Shown: positions 7,979-16,643, counted from the stretch's first letter. The stretch is 64,000 nt of DNA from CAVSNH01 sp963729275 (GCA_963729275.1 CAVSNH010000013.1:372001-436000); one strand, 5' to 3'. Notes: generated by a model from the letters alone, not told the origin. A program made the numbers and translations.

Positions 7979-8950
7979 TCATGCCGTGGCCCCCCGCTCG
8001 CCAAATGGAGCGGCCAGTCCCACCTCGGCGGCGAGGTGGGCGGCCGTCTTTGCCAGTCCCTCGGCCAATGGTGTGGTCGGCTCCCACCCGAGCGCCTGGC
8101 GGGCGAGGGTGATGTCCGGCCGACGGCGGGTCGGGTCGTCGGGCGGGAGGGGGAGGTGGACGACGGTGGAGGTGGACTCGAATTGGGCGATGACCGTCTC
8201 GGCCAGTTGGAGGACGGTGTACTCGTCGGGGTTGCCGATGTTGACCGGGCCCGGGTGGTCGGAGTCGAACAGGGCGAGCAGCCCGGACACCTCGTCTTCC
8301 ACGTAGCAAAGGCTCCGCGACTGCGAGCCGTCGCCGTAGACGGTGAGCGGTTCGCCCCGCATGGCCTGGACGAGAAAATTGGAGACGACGCGGCCGTCGT
8401 CTGGCCGAAGCCGCGGCCCGTAGGTGTTGAAGATGCGGGCGATGGTGGTGTCCACTCCACGCGTCCGGCGGTGAGCGGTGACCAGCGCCTCACTGAACCG
8501 TTTGGCCTCGTCGTAGACGCTGCGCGGGCCGACCGGGTTCACATGGCCCCAGTAGGACTCGGGCTGCGGGTGCACCTCGGGGTCCCCGTAGACCTCGCTG
8601 GTCGACGCCATGAGGAAGCGCACGCCATGGTCCTTGGCGAGCTCGAGACCGCGTCGGGTGCCCTCGCTGCCCACCGCCAGGGTCTCGAGCGGCAGGGCCA
8701 GGTAGTCGGGCGGAGAGGCCGGGCTGGCCAGATTGAAGACGCCGCCCACGTCACCTTCGACGGGGATGTCATCGATGACGTCGGCCTCCACGAGCTCGAA
8801 ACCCTCGGTGCCGACCAGATGGGAGATATTGGAGCGGCGGCCGGTCGAGAAGTCGTCGACGCAGACAACTGAGTCGCCTCGGGCGAGAAGCTGATCGCAC
8901 AGATGGGAACCCACGAAGCCAGCCCCGCCCATCACCACCATCCGGCTCAC
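7979..8950 (-). CDS. uxs: UDP-glucuronate decarboxylase (UDP-xylose synthase)
   Basis: Converts UDP-glucuronate to UDP-xylose with bound NAD. The 323-residue product has VVMGGAGFVGSHLCDQLL for NAD binding, FNLASPASPPDYLALPLET (typical of the UXS clade), STSEVYGDPEVHPQPESYWG with the catalytic Ser/Glu, SVYDEAKRFSEAL with Tyr and Lys, and RIFNTYGPRLRPDDGRVVSN. Its gene follows directly after UDP-glucose dehydrogenase, which makes the substrate, so the pair converts UDP-glucose to UDP-xylose in two steps. The GTG at 8950 (or ATG at 8941) gives the normal N-terminus; longer in-frame sequence upstream lies inside the dehydrogenase gene and looks like a shadow. Confidence 0.9.
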   Translation of the reverse strand: MSRMVVMGGAGFVGSHLCDQLLARGDSVVCVDDFSTGRRSNISHLVGTEGFELVEADVIDDIPVEGDVGGVFNLASPASPPDYLALPLETLAVGSEGTRRGLELAKDHGVRFLMASTSEVYGDPEVHPQPESYWGHVNPVGPRSVYDEAKRFSEALVTAHRRTRGVDTTIARIFNTYGPRLRPDDGRVVSNFLVQAMRGEPLTVYGDGSQSRSLCYVEDEVSGLLALFDSDHPGPVNIGNPDEYTVLQLAETVIAQFESTSTVVHLPLPPDDPTRRRPDITLARQALGWEPTTPLAEGLAKTAAHLAAEVGLAAPFGERGATA

Positions 8951-8966
8951 CGCGGCACCCGCCGGA

Positions 8967-10493
8967 TCACGGACGGCCGATGCCGCTGTAGCTGAAGCCG
9001 AGGCGTCGCAGCTGGGCCGGGTCGAGGAGGTTGCGGGCGTCCACCACCGCCGGTGTGCCCATGACGTCACGGACCTTGGCGAAGTCGAGCCAGCGGAACT
9101 CGTCCCATTCGGTGAGGACCACGACCGCCGACGCTCCGGCACAAGCGGTGTAGGCGTCAGGGAAGGCGCGCAGCCGATCGGCAGCCACGTCTGTCCATCC
9201 GGCAGCCTCGACAAGACGGGTCACCGGCACTGACGCTTGACCTTCCGGGACGATGATCGTCGGGTCGAAGGCCTGGACGCGGGCGCCGGCGTCCACCAGC
9301 CGGCGAGCGACCTCGACGGCCGGCGAGTTGCGGAGATCGTCGGTGCCGGCCTTGAAGGTGAGGCCCCAGGCGGCGATGGTGACGTCGGCCAGATCGTCGA
9401 CGGGCTCGTCGTCGTCACCGGCCGCAGCTCCGCCGGCAGTGTGCCGTCCGGACCCGCGTGAGGCGGCAGCCACCGCCTGGCGGATCTTGCCGACCACCCG
9501 GACGAATTGCTCGTCGTTGGTGGCGATGGCCCCCTTGAGGAAGGAGAAGTCGTAGCCGGACTGCTCGGCGATGTGAACAAGGGCCTTGGTGTCCTTGGGC
9601 AGGCAGCTCCCGCCCCAGCCTGGCCCCGGCCGCAGGTACTCGAAGCCGATCCGCTTGTCGTAGCCGAGGCCGAGGATCACATCCCGCACGTCGGCGCCGA
9701 CCGCTTCACAGAGACCGGCCACCGCGTTCACGAAGCTCAGCTTGGTGGCCAGGAAGGCGTTGGAGGCGTACTTGATGGTCTCGGCCGTGGCTGCATCGGT
9801 GATGAGGAGCGGCGCTTGGGTGCGGACGAACAGCTCGCCCACCCGGGCGGCCGCCGCCTGATCGTCTGCCCCCACCACGATGCGCTCGGGGTGAAGGCTG
9901 TCGGCCACGGCCGTCCCCTCCCGTAGGAACTCCGGGTTGGACACCACGGTGACGTCGTGTCGGCCGAGCACCCGCTCGACCACGAGGGTAGAGCCCACCG
10001 GCACCGTCGACTTGTTGACGATCACGGCACCCGGCACGAGATGCGGTCCGATCTCGCGGGCCACAGCCTCGACGAACGAGAGGTCAGCCGAGCCGTCCTC
10101 GCCCTGGGGCGTGGGCACGCACAGGAAAACGAACTCCGCCCCCTCCACCGCCGGCGTGGCACCCACCACGAAGCGGAGCCGGCCGGCGGCCACCCCCTCG
10201 GCCACCAGCTCGTCGAGCTGGTCCTCCACGATGGGCATCTCGCCCCGTCGCAGCATGGCCACCCTGTCGGCGTTGGCATCACCGCACGTCACCTGGTGGC
10301 CGAGATGGGCGAGGGTGGCCGCCGTGGGCAGGCCCACATAGCCGACGCCGATGACGGCGACCTTGCGGCTGCCGCCGTGGACTGGACGACGGAGGGACGC
10401 GGCTGCACCACCGCCGCCTCCATCAGCGGCTGACGCCCGCCCCGGCGAGCGCCCGGGGCCCCGCCGCGACTCTGGCCCGTGACCCATCCTCAT
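8967..10493 (-). CDS. ugd: UDP-glucose 6-dehydrogenase
   Basis: Oxidises UDP-glucose to UDP-glucuronate with two NAD+. The 508-residue product contains KVAVIGVGYVGLPTAATLAH for NAD binding, VPTPQGEDGSADLSFVEA, the substrate-binding SNPEFLREGTAVADSLHPER and the catalytic loop GWGGSCLPKDTKALV with nucleophile Cys297. The C-terminal UDP-binding domain has AWGLTFKAGTDDLRNSPA. It is longer than the usual ~440 residues for two reasons: a 40-residue Gly/Arg/Ala-rich N-terminal extension, and an Asp/Gly-rich insert before the C-terminal domain. The ATG at 10493 is backed by AGGA 8 nt upstream; an internal GTG at 10382 would give the conventional start. It feeds the adjacent UDP-xylose synthase. Confidence 0.92.
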   Translation of the reverse strand: MRMGHGPESRRGPGRSPGRASAADGGGGGAAASLRRPVHGGSRKVAVIGVGYVGLPTAATLAHLGHQVTCGDANADRVAMLRRGEMPIVEDQLDELVAEGVAAGRLRFVVGATPAVEGAEFVFLCVPTPQGEDGSADLSFVEAVAREIGPHLVPGAVIVNKSTVPVGSTLVVERVLGRHDVTVVSNPEFLREGTAVADSLHPERIVVGADDQAAAARVGELFVRTQAPLLITDAATAETIKYASNAFLATKLSFVNAVAGLCEAVGADVRDVILGLGYDKRIGFEYLRPGPGWGGSCLPKDTKALVHIAEQSGYDFSFLKGAIATNDEQFVRVVGKIRQAVAAASRGSGRHTAGGAAAGDDDEPVDDLADVTIAAWGLTFKAGTDDLRNSPAVEVARRLVDAGARVQAFDPTIIVPEGQASVPVTRLVEAAGWTDVAADRLRAFPDAYTACAGASAVVVLTEWDEFRWLDFAKVRDVMGTPAVVDARNLLDPAQLRRLGFSYSGIGRP

Positions 10494-10641
10494 CGATTGT
10501 GTCCTGCCCAGAAGAGCATGTGACCTGCTTTCGTACCCGACAACCCGGCCCTACGAGAGCTCCCGCTACCCGCCACCGGCGCTCGATGCCTCTCCTATCG
10601 TCCGATGCCGGGACCCCGTTGACCAAATTCCGGCCGGTGAG

Positions 10642-10696
10642 CCGCCTCAGTACCCGCTCAGTGGCGGCTCAGCACCCGCTCAGTGCCCGCTCAGCA
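10642..10696. repeat. Five tandem copies of an 11-bp repeat
   Basis: Units of the form CCCGCTCAGTG / CCCGCTCAGCA begin at 10642, 10653, 10664, 10675 and 10686. The array overlaps the last codons and stop of rmlD, whose minus-strand TGA lies inside a repeat unit. An 11-bp period is not a multiple of three, so copy-number change beyond the stop would not affect the protein. Confidence 0.85.
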
Positions 10697-11627
10697 CCTT
10701 GACCAGCCGTTCGAGCGCATCCGTCCATGGCGGGAGTAGGGGCAGCCCGGACAGGCGGAGGGCGCTGTTGTCGAGCCGGGAGTTGGCCGGCCGAGGCGCC
10801 AGTCTCGGGGGATCGAGCTCGGCGCTCGTGATCGGCTCGACCATACCCGGGTCGTAGCCGGCCGCGGCGAGGACAGCCCGGGCGAAGCCGAACCAGGTGG
10901 TCTCGCCCTGGTTGGTCACGTGAAAAGTCCCCGGACGACGGTCGAGAGCCAGCCGGACGAGGGCGCGGGACAGGTCGGCGGTGAACGTCGGGGTCCCGTG
11001 CTGGTCGTCGACGAACCGCAAAGGACCGTCGCGGCCCTGGGCCGCCAGCCGCAGGACCGTCCTCGTCATGTTGGCCCCGTGGGCCCCGCTCACCCACGCC
11101 GTGCGCACCACCGTGGCCGAGCGGACACCGGCGGCGGCCACCTCGTGCTCCCCGGCCAGCTTGCTCCGCCCGTAGACGGACTGCGGATTGGGCACGTCCC
11201 ACTCGACGTAAGCCCGACTGGCCGTGCCGTCGAAGACGTAGTCAGTCGAGATGTACACGAGGTGGGCCCCGGCCCCAGCCGCCGCTTCGGACACGTGCCG
11301 GGTGCCGAGGGCGTTGACACAGAAGGCGGTGTCGGGGTCGGACTCGCACGCATCCACTGCGGTGAAGGCGCCGGCGTGGATCACGAGGTCGGGGCGATAG
11401 GCGTCGGCGGCGGCCAGCACCGCCGTCCGGTCGGTCACGTCCAGGTTGTCGATGTCGGTGGAGAGCACGTCGAAGGTGCCCGGGCCAACGCTCGGGAGGA
11501 TCGATGCGCCGGTGGGCTCGCCCTCGTCCTCGCCGCCGTCGGGGACCCGTCCGGCCATGATGTCGCGCAGGTCGCGGCCGAGTTGCCCGTTCCCTCCCGT
11601 GAGGAGGACCCGGAGTGGCCGGTTCAC
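10680..11627 (-). CDS. rmlD: dTDP-4-dehydrorhamnose reductase
   Basis: Last step of dTDP-L-rhamnose synthesis: NAD(P)H reduction of the 4-keto sugar. The 315-residue product opens with LRVLLTGGNGQLGRDLRDIM, continues with VIHAGAFTAVDACESDPDTA, VYISTDYVFDG with the catalytic Thr, and YGRSKLAGEHEV with Tyr and Lys. The C-terminal GTFHVTNQGETTWFGFARAV is typical of the family. The GTG at 11627 overlaps the rmlB stop as GTGA, giving a coupled rmlB-rmlD pair. A ~25-residue insert (GRVPDGGEDEGEPTGASILP) follows the first helix and is not part of the fold. The 3' end lies in the 11-bp repeat array. Confidence 0.92.
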   Translation of the reverse strand: MNRPLRVLLTGGNGQLGRDLRDIMAGRVPDGGEDEGEPTGASILPSVGPGTFDVLSTDIDNLDVTDRTAVLAAADAYRPDLVIHAGAFTAVDACESDPDTAFCVNALGTRHVSEAAAGAGAHLVYISTDYVFDGTASRAYVEWDVPNPQSVYGRSKLAGEHEVAAAGVRSATVVRTAWVSGAHGANMTRTVLRLAAQGRDGPLRFVDDQHGTPTFTADLSRALVRLALDRRPGTFHVTNQGETTWFGFARAVLAAAGYDPGMVEPITSAELDPPRLAPRPANSRLDNSALRLSGLPLLPPWTDALERLVKVLSGH

Positions 11628-12685
11628 GGCTGCGGCCCGTCCGGTCCCCGTTCGGGATGGTCGTCCGGACCGGCCTCCGGACCCTCTGACCCCCACGCCC
11701 CTTCGACCACCGGGGCCCGGTCCAAGAGGGGCTCCCACCAGCTGCGGCGCTCGGCGTACCACCGCACGGTGGCGGCCAGGCCATCAGCGAAGTCGACGGT
11801 GGGCGCCCAGCCGAGCCCGGTGCGGATCTTGGTCGAGTCGAGGAGGTATCGACGATCATGGCTCGGGCGATCGGGCACGATCTCCTTGAGCGAGGCCGGC
11901 CTTCCGGTGGCAGTCAACACCGCGTCGGCGACCTCCTCGATGTTGGCCTCGGTCCCACTGCCCACGTTGTAGGTCTCCCCCACCTGTCCATGCAGGAGGA
12001 CGAGCTCAATGGCCCGGCAGTGGTCGTCGACGTGCAACCACTCACGTCGGTTCTGCGTGGAGGCGTAGAGCGGCAGGGGCTTGTCCTCCAGGGCCTTGGT
12101 CGTGAAGAGGGGGATCACCTTCTCGGGAAATTGGTAGGGCCCGTAGTTGTTGCAGCAGTTGGTGATGGTCGCCGGAAGGTTGTAGGTCTCGGCGTAGGCG
12201 CGCACGGCGTGGTCGGCGCCCGCCTTCGACGCGTTGTAGGGAGTGCGGGGGCGGTAAGGCGAGTCCTCCGTGAAGACCTCGTCGGAGTCGAGGGCCAGGT
12301 CGCCGTAGACCTCACAGGTCGAGATGTGGTGGAAACGGGTGACCCCGTGGCGGCGGGCCGCCTCGGCCAGGATCTGGGTACCGATCACGTTGGTGCGGAA
12401 GAAGCGGCCCGGGTCGAGCACGGCCAGGCTGTTGTGGGACTCGGCGGCAAAGTTCACCACCACGTCGATCTCGTGGGCGGCGAGCGTCTTGGCCGCCGTC
12501 TCCAGGTCGCCGATGTCCCCCTGGACGAAGTCGATCCGGTCCTCTACGTCCACCAGGTTGGGTCGGTTGCCCGCGTAGGTCAGCACGTCGTAGACGACCA
12601 CGTGGTCGTCGGGGTGACGATTCACCCAATACCGCACGAAGTTGGAACCGATGAAACCGGCGCCCCCGGTCACGAGCAGTCGCAT
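11624..12685 (-). CDS. rmlB: dTDP-glucose 4,6-dehydratase (variant active-site motif)
   Basis: Removes water from dTDP-glucose to give the 4-keto-6-deoxy sugar used by rmlD. The 353-residue product has RLLVTGGAGFIGSNFVRYW, YDVLTYAGNRPNL, TPYNASKAGADHAVRAY (Tyr150, Lys154), NNYGPYQFPEKVIPLF and the DRPSHDRRYLLD loop, all standard for RmlB. Two normally invariant spots differ. The STDEVYG catalytic motif reads STCEVYG, so the general-acid Asp is Cys124, and the SHVDRSI segment reads SHNSLAVL. The neighbour rmlD and overall match support the name, but the altered Asp leaves room for a different 4,6-dehydratase. A TAACCT hexamer 9 nt before the ATG suggests a near-leaderless start. The C-terminal 25 residues are Gly/Pro/Asp-rich. 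Confidence 0.82.
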   Translation of the reverse strand: MRLLVTGGAGFIGSNFVRYWVNRHPDDHVVVYDVLTYAGNRPNLVDVEDRIDFVQGDIGDLETAAKTLAAHEIDVVVNFAAESHNSLAVLDPGRFFRTNVIGTQILAEAARRHGVTRFHHISTCEVYGDLALDSDEVFTEDSPYRPRTPYNASKAGADHAVRAYAETYNLPATITNCCNNYGPYQFPEKVIPLFTTKALEDKPLPLYASTQNRREWLHVDDHCRAIELVLLHGQVGETYNVGSGTEANIEEVADAVLTATGRPASLKEIVPDRPSHDRRYLLDSTKIRTGLGWAPTVDFADGLAATVRWYAERRSWWEPLLDRAPVVEGAWGSEGPEAGPDDHPERGPDGPQP

Positions 12686-12697
12686 GACCGGCCAAGG

Positions 12698-13561
12698 TTA
12701 GCCCTGCGCCCCCTCCACCCCCTCCGACGCAGCCACATCGCGTCGCTCGCGCAGATGGACGACGTCCCCCGTCACCACCGTCTCCGGGCCGTGTGCGGTG
12801 ACGACCACCAAGTGGCCCTCGTCGGTGAGGTCGGTGGCCGTCCCTTCGATGGTGCGGTCGGTGAGCTCGACCCGAACGAGGCTACCGAGCGTGATGGTCG
12901 CGGCGCGGAGGTCGGCTCGCAGGGCAGCCCGTCCCGGCGGGTCGTCCAGCTGGTCGACTCGCGAACCGAGATGCCCGAGGAGCCCGGTGAGGAGGCGCGC
13001 CCGATCGACCGGTCGCCCGCTCAGTTGGCGGAGGGAGACGGCGCCGGCTAGTACTCCCTCGACGGCAACCAGGTCGTCGGCAACCAGGTCGTCGGTTGGG
13101 TCGTCGTCGGTTGGCCAATTGCAGTTGATCCCGATGCCGACCACGACGGCCGGGCCGGCGCCTTGAGCAGAGGGGTCGCCGACGACGGTGTCCATGTCGG
13201 CTTCAGCCAGCACCCCGGCCACCTTGCGCCCATCGGGTGCCACCAGATCGTTCGGCCACTTGACGCCGAGGGCGATGCCGATAGCGTCGTGTACCGCATC
13301 CCGCGCCGCCAGCGCCACCGCGGCCAAGACCAGCGGCCGCTGTGGTGGCGGCAGGAGGGGTCGGAGCAGGACCGACGCCAGGAGGTTGGACCCCGGAGGC
13401 GCCGTCCAGCTCCGTCCCTGTCGCCCGCGACCGGCCGTCTGGTAGTCGGCCACCGCCACCACCCCCTGGGGGGCTCCGGCGCGCGCCTCGTCGAGCAGGT
13501 AGCGGTTCGTCGAGTCGATGGTCTCGAAGTGTCGGACGTCGCTGAAGCGATCGCCTGGCAT
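12698..13561 (-). CDS. birA: Biotin--[acetyl-CoA-carboxylase] ligase
   Basis: Activates biotin as biotinyl-AMP and attaches it to the lysine of biotin carrier domains. The 287 residues carry FETIDSTNRYLLDEARAG, the biotin-binding loop ADYQTAGRGRQGRSW, the ligand segment LGVKWPNDLVAPDGRKVAGV and VVVGIGINCNWP, followed by a small C-terminal SH3-like domain (GSLVRVELTDRTIEGTATDL). There is no N-terminal DNA-binding domain, so this is the non-repressor class. Its substrate, an acyl-CoA carboxylase with a biotin domain, starts 90 bp away on the opposite strand. The ATG at 13561 follows a TAGGGT hexamer by 7 nt. A 15-bp tandem duplication at 13065-13094 repeats five residues (DDLVA). Confidence 0.92.
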   Translation of the reverse strand: MPGDRFSDVRHFETIDSTNRYLLDEARAGAPQGVVAVADYQTAGRGRQGRSWTAPPGSNLLASVLLRPLLPPPQRPLVLAAVALAARDAVHDAIGIALGVKWPNDLVAPDGRKVAGVLAEADMDTVVGDPSAQGAGPAVVVGIGINCNWPTDDDPTDDLVADDLVAVEGVLAGAVSLRQLSGRPVDRARLLTGLLGHLGSRVDQLDDPPGRAALRADLRAATITLGSLVRVELTDRTIEGTATDLTDEGHLVVVTAHGPETVVTGDVVHLRERRDVAASEGVEGAQG

Positions 13562-13568
13562 GGCGGAC

Positions 13569-13574
13569 ACCCTA
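13569..13574 (-). promoter_or_regulatory. -10 element TAGGGT for birA, leaderless
   Basis: TAGGGT on the minus strand ends 7 nt before the birA ATG, placing the transcript start at the start codon. It lies in the short divergent spacer with the carboxylase gene. Confidence 0.45.
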
Positions 13575-13651
13575 CGGGCCGTGACAAGGTTTATGGCCGT
13601 CCGCCAGGCAGTGACCGGCAGGTCTGGCGGCCCAGATCCGAAAGGCGCAGC

Positions 13652-15415
13652 GTGCTGAAGAAGGTCCTCATCGCCAACCGCGGCGAGATCGCGGTCCGGA
13701 TCATCCGGACCTGCCGCGATCTCGGAGTGGGCACCGTCGCCGTCTATTCGGACCTCGACCGCGACGCCCTCCACGTCCGCCTGGCCGACGAGGCCTACGC
13801 CCTGGGTGGCCAGACGGCGGCGGAGAGCTATCTCAACACGGACGCCATTCTCGAGGCCATCGCCACGAGCGGTGCCGACGCCGTCCACCCCGGCTACGGC
13901 TTCTTCTCGGAGAACACCGACTTCGCCCGGGCCATCACCGAGAAGGGCGTGGTCTTCGTCGGTCCCCCGCCAGAAGCCATCGAAGTCATGGGCGACAAGA
14001 TCAGCGCGCGCCTTGCCGCCGAGCGAGCCGGCGTCTCCGGGGTGCCCGGTCGGACGGAGGTCCTCCAGTCCCCCGACGAGGTAGTCGCCTTCGGCGAGGA
14101 GTACGGCTGGCCGGTTGCCATCAAGGCTGCTTTCGGTGGCGGGGGCCGCGGCATGAAGGTAGTGACCTCGGCCGAGGAGGCTCCCGCCGCCCTCGAGTCG
14201 GCCATGCGGGAGTCAGCCGCCTATTTCGGCCGCAACGAGTGCTATGTCGAGCGCTACCTTGCCTGGCCGCGACACGTCGAGATGCAGATCATCGCCGACA
14301 CGGAGGGCCGCACCCTGTGGCTCGGTGAGCGCGACTGCTCGGTCCAGCGCCGACATCAGAAGCTCATCGAGGAGAGCCCGGCTCCCGCCTTTCCCGACGA
14401 CGTCCGCCAAGCCATGGGCGCGGCCGCCGTGCGGGTCGCCGAGGCCTGCGGTTACGTGAACGCCGGGACCGTCGAATTCCTCTACCAGGACGGCGAATTC
14501 TTCTTCCTGGAGATGAACACACGTCTGCAGGTCGAGCACCCGGTCACCGAGCTCGTGTGCGGCCTCGACCTCGTCGAGTGGCAGCTACGAGTGGCGTCCG
14601 GCGAGCCCCTCGGCTTCGCACAGGAGGACGTGAGCCGCAACGGTCACGCCATCGAGGTCCGGATCAACGCGGAGGACCCGGCCGGCGGCGCCTTCACCCC
14701 CTCCCCGGGAACTATCACCAAGTTCGTCCCGCCGGGCGGCCCCGGCGTGCGGCTCGATGCCGGTTACGAGTCGGGCGACACGGTCAGCCAGTACTACGAC
14801 AACCTCATCGCCAAGCTCGTCACGTGGGGGCCCGACCGTGACTCGGCCCGCCGTCGCATGATCCGAGCCATCGAGGAGATGACCATCGAAGGAGTGGCCA
14901 CCACCCTGCCGGCCGACCTCGCCATCCTCCGCCATCCCGACTTCGTCGGCGCCACCCATTCGACCAATTGGGTCGAACAGTCCCTCGACTTGAGCGCTAT
15001 CGGCAGCTATTCGGTGGCGCCGTCCGAGTTGAGTGGCGACGAGGTTCTCCGGGTGCGGCGTGAGGTCACCGCCGAGGTCGACGGCCGGCGCTACCAGGTC
15101 ACACTCTGGGTTCCCGACACGGGCGAGGCAGCGCCCGGCTCCGGGCTGGCGCGTGCTTCGACCGGTCGCAAGCCCAAGAGCGGGTCCTCGGGGGCCGCAG
15201 GCTCGGGCACGGTGTCGGTGCCCATGCAGGGGACGGTCGTGAAGATGCTCGTGGCCGTGGGCGACACCGTCGAGGTGGGCCAGACCATCTGTGTCCTCGA
15301 GGCCATGAAGATGGAGAACAACGTGAACGCCGAAAAGGCGGGGACGGTGACCGAGGTGCGCGTGTCGGCCGGTGACCCGGTCGGGCCTGGCGACGTCATC
15401 GCCGTGATCGAGTAG
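13652..15415 (+). CDS. Acyl-CoA carboxylase alpha subunit: biotin carboxylase plus biotin carrier
   Basis: Carboxylates its own biotin with bicarbonate and ATP and hands the carboxyl group to a beta subunit (acetyl-, propionyl- or other acyl-CoA carboxylase). The 587 residues resemble AccA3. The N-terminal domain has KKVLIANRGEIAVRIIRTC; the ATP-grasp has AFGGGGRGMKVV, RDCSVQRRHQKLIEESPAP and EMNTRLQVEHPVTELVCG. A C-terminal carrier domain has CVLEAMKMENN, with biotinylated Lys553. The GTG at 13652, preceded by GAAAGG, gives the standard N-terminus. No carboxyltransferase subunit is in the window. With methylmalonyl-CoA mutase 2.4 kb downstream, a propionyl-CoA role is plausible, but the sequence does not settle the acyl-CoA. 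Confidence 0.92.
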   Translation: MLKKVLIANRGEIAVRIIRTCRDLGVGTVAVYSDLDRDALHVRLADEAYALGGQTAAESYLNTDAILEAIATSGADAVHPGYGFFSENTDFARAITEKGVVFVGPPPEAIEVMGDKISARLAAERAGVSGVPGRTEVLQSPDEVVAFGEEYGWPVAIKAAFGGGGRGMKVVTSAEEAPAALESAMRESAAYFGRNECYVERYLAWPRHVEMQIIADTEGRTLWLGERDCSVQRRHQKLIEESPAPAFPDDVRQAMGAAAVRVAEACGYVNAGTVEFLYQDGEFFFLEMNTRLQVEHPVTELVCGLDLVEWQLRVASGEPLGFAQEDVSRNGHAIEVRINAEDPAGGAFTPSPGTITKFVPPGGPGVRLDAGYESGDTVSQYYDNLIAKLVTWGPDRDSARRRMIRAIEEMTIEGVATTLPADLAILRHPDFVGATHSTNWVEQSLDLSAIGSYSVAPSELSGDEVLRVRREVTAEVDGRRYQVTLWVPDTGEAAPGSGLARASTGRKPKSGSSGAAGSGTVSVPMQGTVVKMLVAVGDTVEVGQTICVLEAMKMENNVNAEKAGTVTEVRVSAGDPVGPGDVIAVIE

Positions 15416-15440
15416 ACGAGTCGAGCGGACGGTTTCGCAG

Positions 15441-16643
15441 GTGGCCGCGGCACAGACCGGTGGACGGGACGACAGGGCCTCTTTGGCCGGCGCGGCCAAG
15501 GACGCCGCCGCCGCCGCCGTCGACGACGACCTCAGCGCCCTCGTCGAGCTCAGTCGCGCCATCCACGACAGCCCCGAGCTCGCCTTCGACGAGGAGCGGG
15601 CCTGCGAGTGGACGACCGAACTGCTGGCCGACGCCGGCTTCGAGGTCCGGCGCGGCACGGCCGGGATGGAGACGGCCTTCGTGGCCGAGGCCGGTTCGGG
15701 CCCGATGGTCCTCGGCATCTGCGCCGAGTACGACGCCCTCCCCTTCGTCGGTCATGCCTGCGGCCACAATCTCATCGCCGCGTCGGCCGTGGGAGCCGGT
15801 ATCGGGCTCCTGGGCTGCGCCGACAAGCTCGGACTGTCGGTGCGGGTCATCGGCACGCCGGCCGAGGAAGGCGGCGGCGGCAAGATCATCATGCTCGAGG
15901 CCGGCGTCTTCGACGGCGTCCACGCGGCCATGATGGTCCACCCGTGGCCGTCGGACTGGCTCGAGGGCACCTGCCTGGCCGTCTCGCACTTCGACGTGGC
16001 CTTCCGGGGACGGGCCGCCCACGCCTCGGCCTCGCCGTTCAAGGGCATCAACGCCGCTGACGCCATGGTCGTGGCCCAGGTGGCTATCGGCCTCCTGCGC
16101 CAACAGCTGGTGCCGGGCGACCAAGTCCACGGGGTGGTCACCGAGGGCGGGGGCGCCGCCAACGTCATCCCGGCGTTGGTCACCGGACGGTTCATGTGCC
16201 GGTCGCGCACCCTCGACGGCCTTCGTGCCCTCGAGCCCCGGGTCACCGCCTGCTTCGAGGCGGGAGCGCTGGCCAGCGGGGCGACCTACGAGCGGACCGA
16301 CCTCGCCCCCGTGTACTCGCACATGGTCAGCCACCCGGGTCTTTTGGCCCACTACCGGGCCAATGCCGAGCGACTCGGCCGGTCCTTCGACGACGACAAG
16401 GGCCTGCCGCGGCCGAGCTTCTCCACCGACATGGCCAACGTGTCGCTGGCCGTCCCCACCATCCACCCGCTCGTCGGCCTCGACGCCCACGGGGCAGTCA
16501 ACCATCAACCGGAGTTCGCGGCGGCATGTGTGACCCCTTCGGCCGAGAGGGCGCTGCGCGACGGCGCCGTGTCGCTGGCTTGGACGGCCATCGATGCGGC
16601 GACGGACGAGGGGCTGCGAGCCGAGCTCCTCGGGGCCAGCTGA
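15441..16643 (+). CDS. M20-family amidohydrolase (AbgB/peptidase D subfamily)
   Basis: Metal-dependent amide hydrolase similar to the p-aminobenzoyl-glutamate hydrolase subunit B and N-acyl amino acid hydrolase group. The 400-residue product shows ELSRAIHDSPELAFDEERAC, the metal-binding AEYDALPFVGHACGHNLIA, GTPAEEGGGGKIIMLEAGVF with the catalytic Glu pair, the dimerisation-domain segment FRGRAAHASASPFKGINAAD, and STDMANVSLAVPTIHP. The natural substrate cannot be told from sequence. It starts at GTG 15441, 25 nt after the carboxylase stop and on the same strand, so it is probably co-transcribed. A stretch of Ala residues (KDAAAAAV) precedes the catalytic domain. Confidence 0.85.
   Translation: MAAAQTGGRDDRASLAGAAKDAAAAAVDDDLSALVELSRAIHDSPELAFDEERACEWTTELLADAGFEVRRGTAGMETAFVAEAGSGPMVLGICAEYDALPFVGHACGHNLIAASAVGAGIGLLGCADKLGLSVRVIGTPAEEGGGGKIIMLEAGVFDGVHAAMMVHPWPSDWLEGTCLAVSHFDVAFRGRAAHASASPFKGINAADAMVVAQVAIGLLRQQLVPGDQVHGVVTEGGGAANVIPALVTGRFMCRSRTLDGLRALEPRVTACFEAGALASGATYERTDLAPVYSHMVSHPGLLAHYRANAERLGRSFDDDKGLPRPSFSTDMANVSLAVPTIHPLVGLDAHGAVNHQPEFAAACVTPSAERALRDGAVSLAWTAIDAATDEGLRAELLGAS

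Noticed and set aside
13593..13658. 22-codon frame overlapping the start of the acyl-CoA carboxylase gene
   Set aside because: Its stop overlaps the GTG start, as in the leader-peptide cases, but there is no TAnnnT hexamer at 6-8 nt, and the carboxylase has its own GAAAGG ribosome-binding site.
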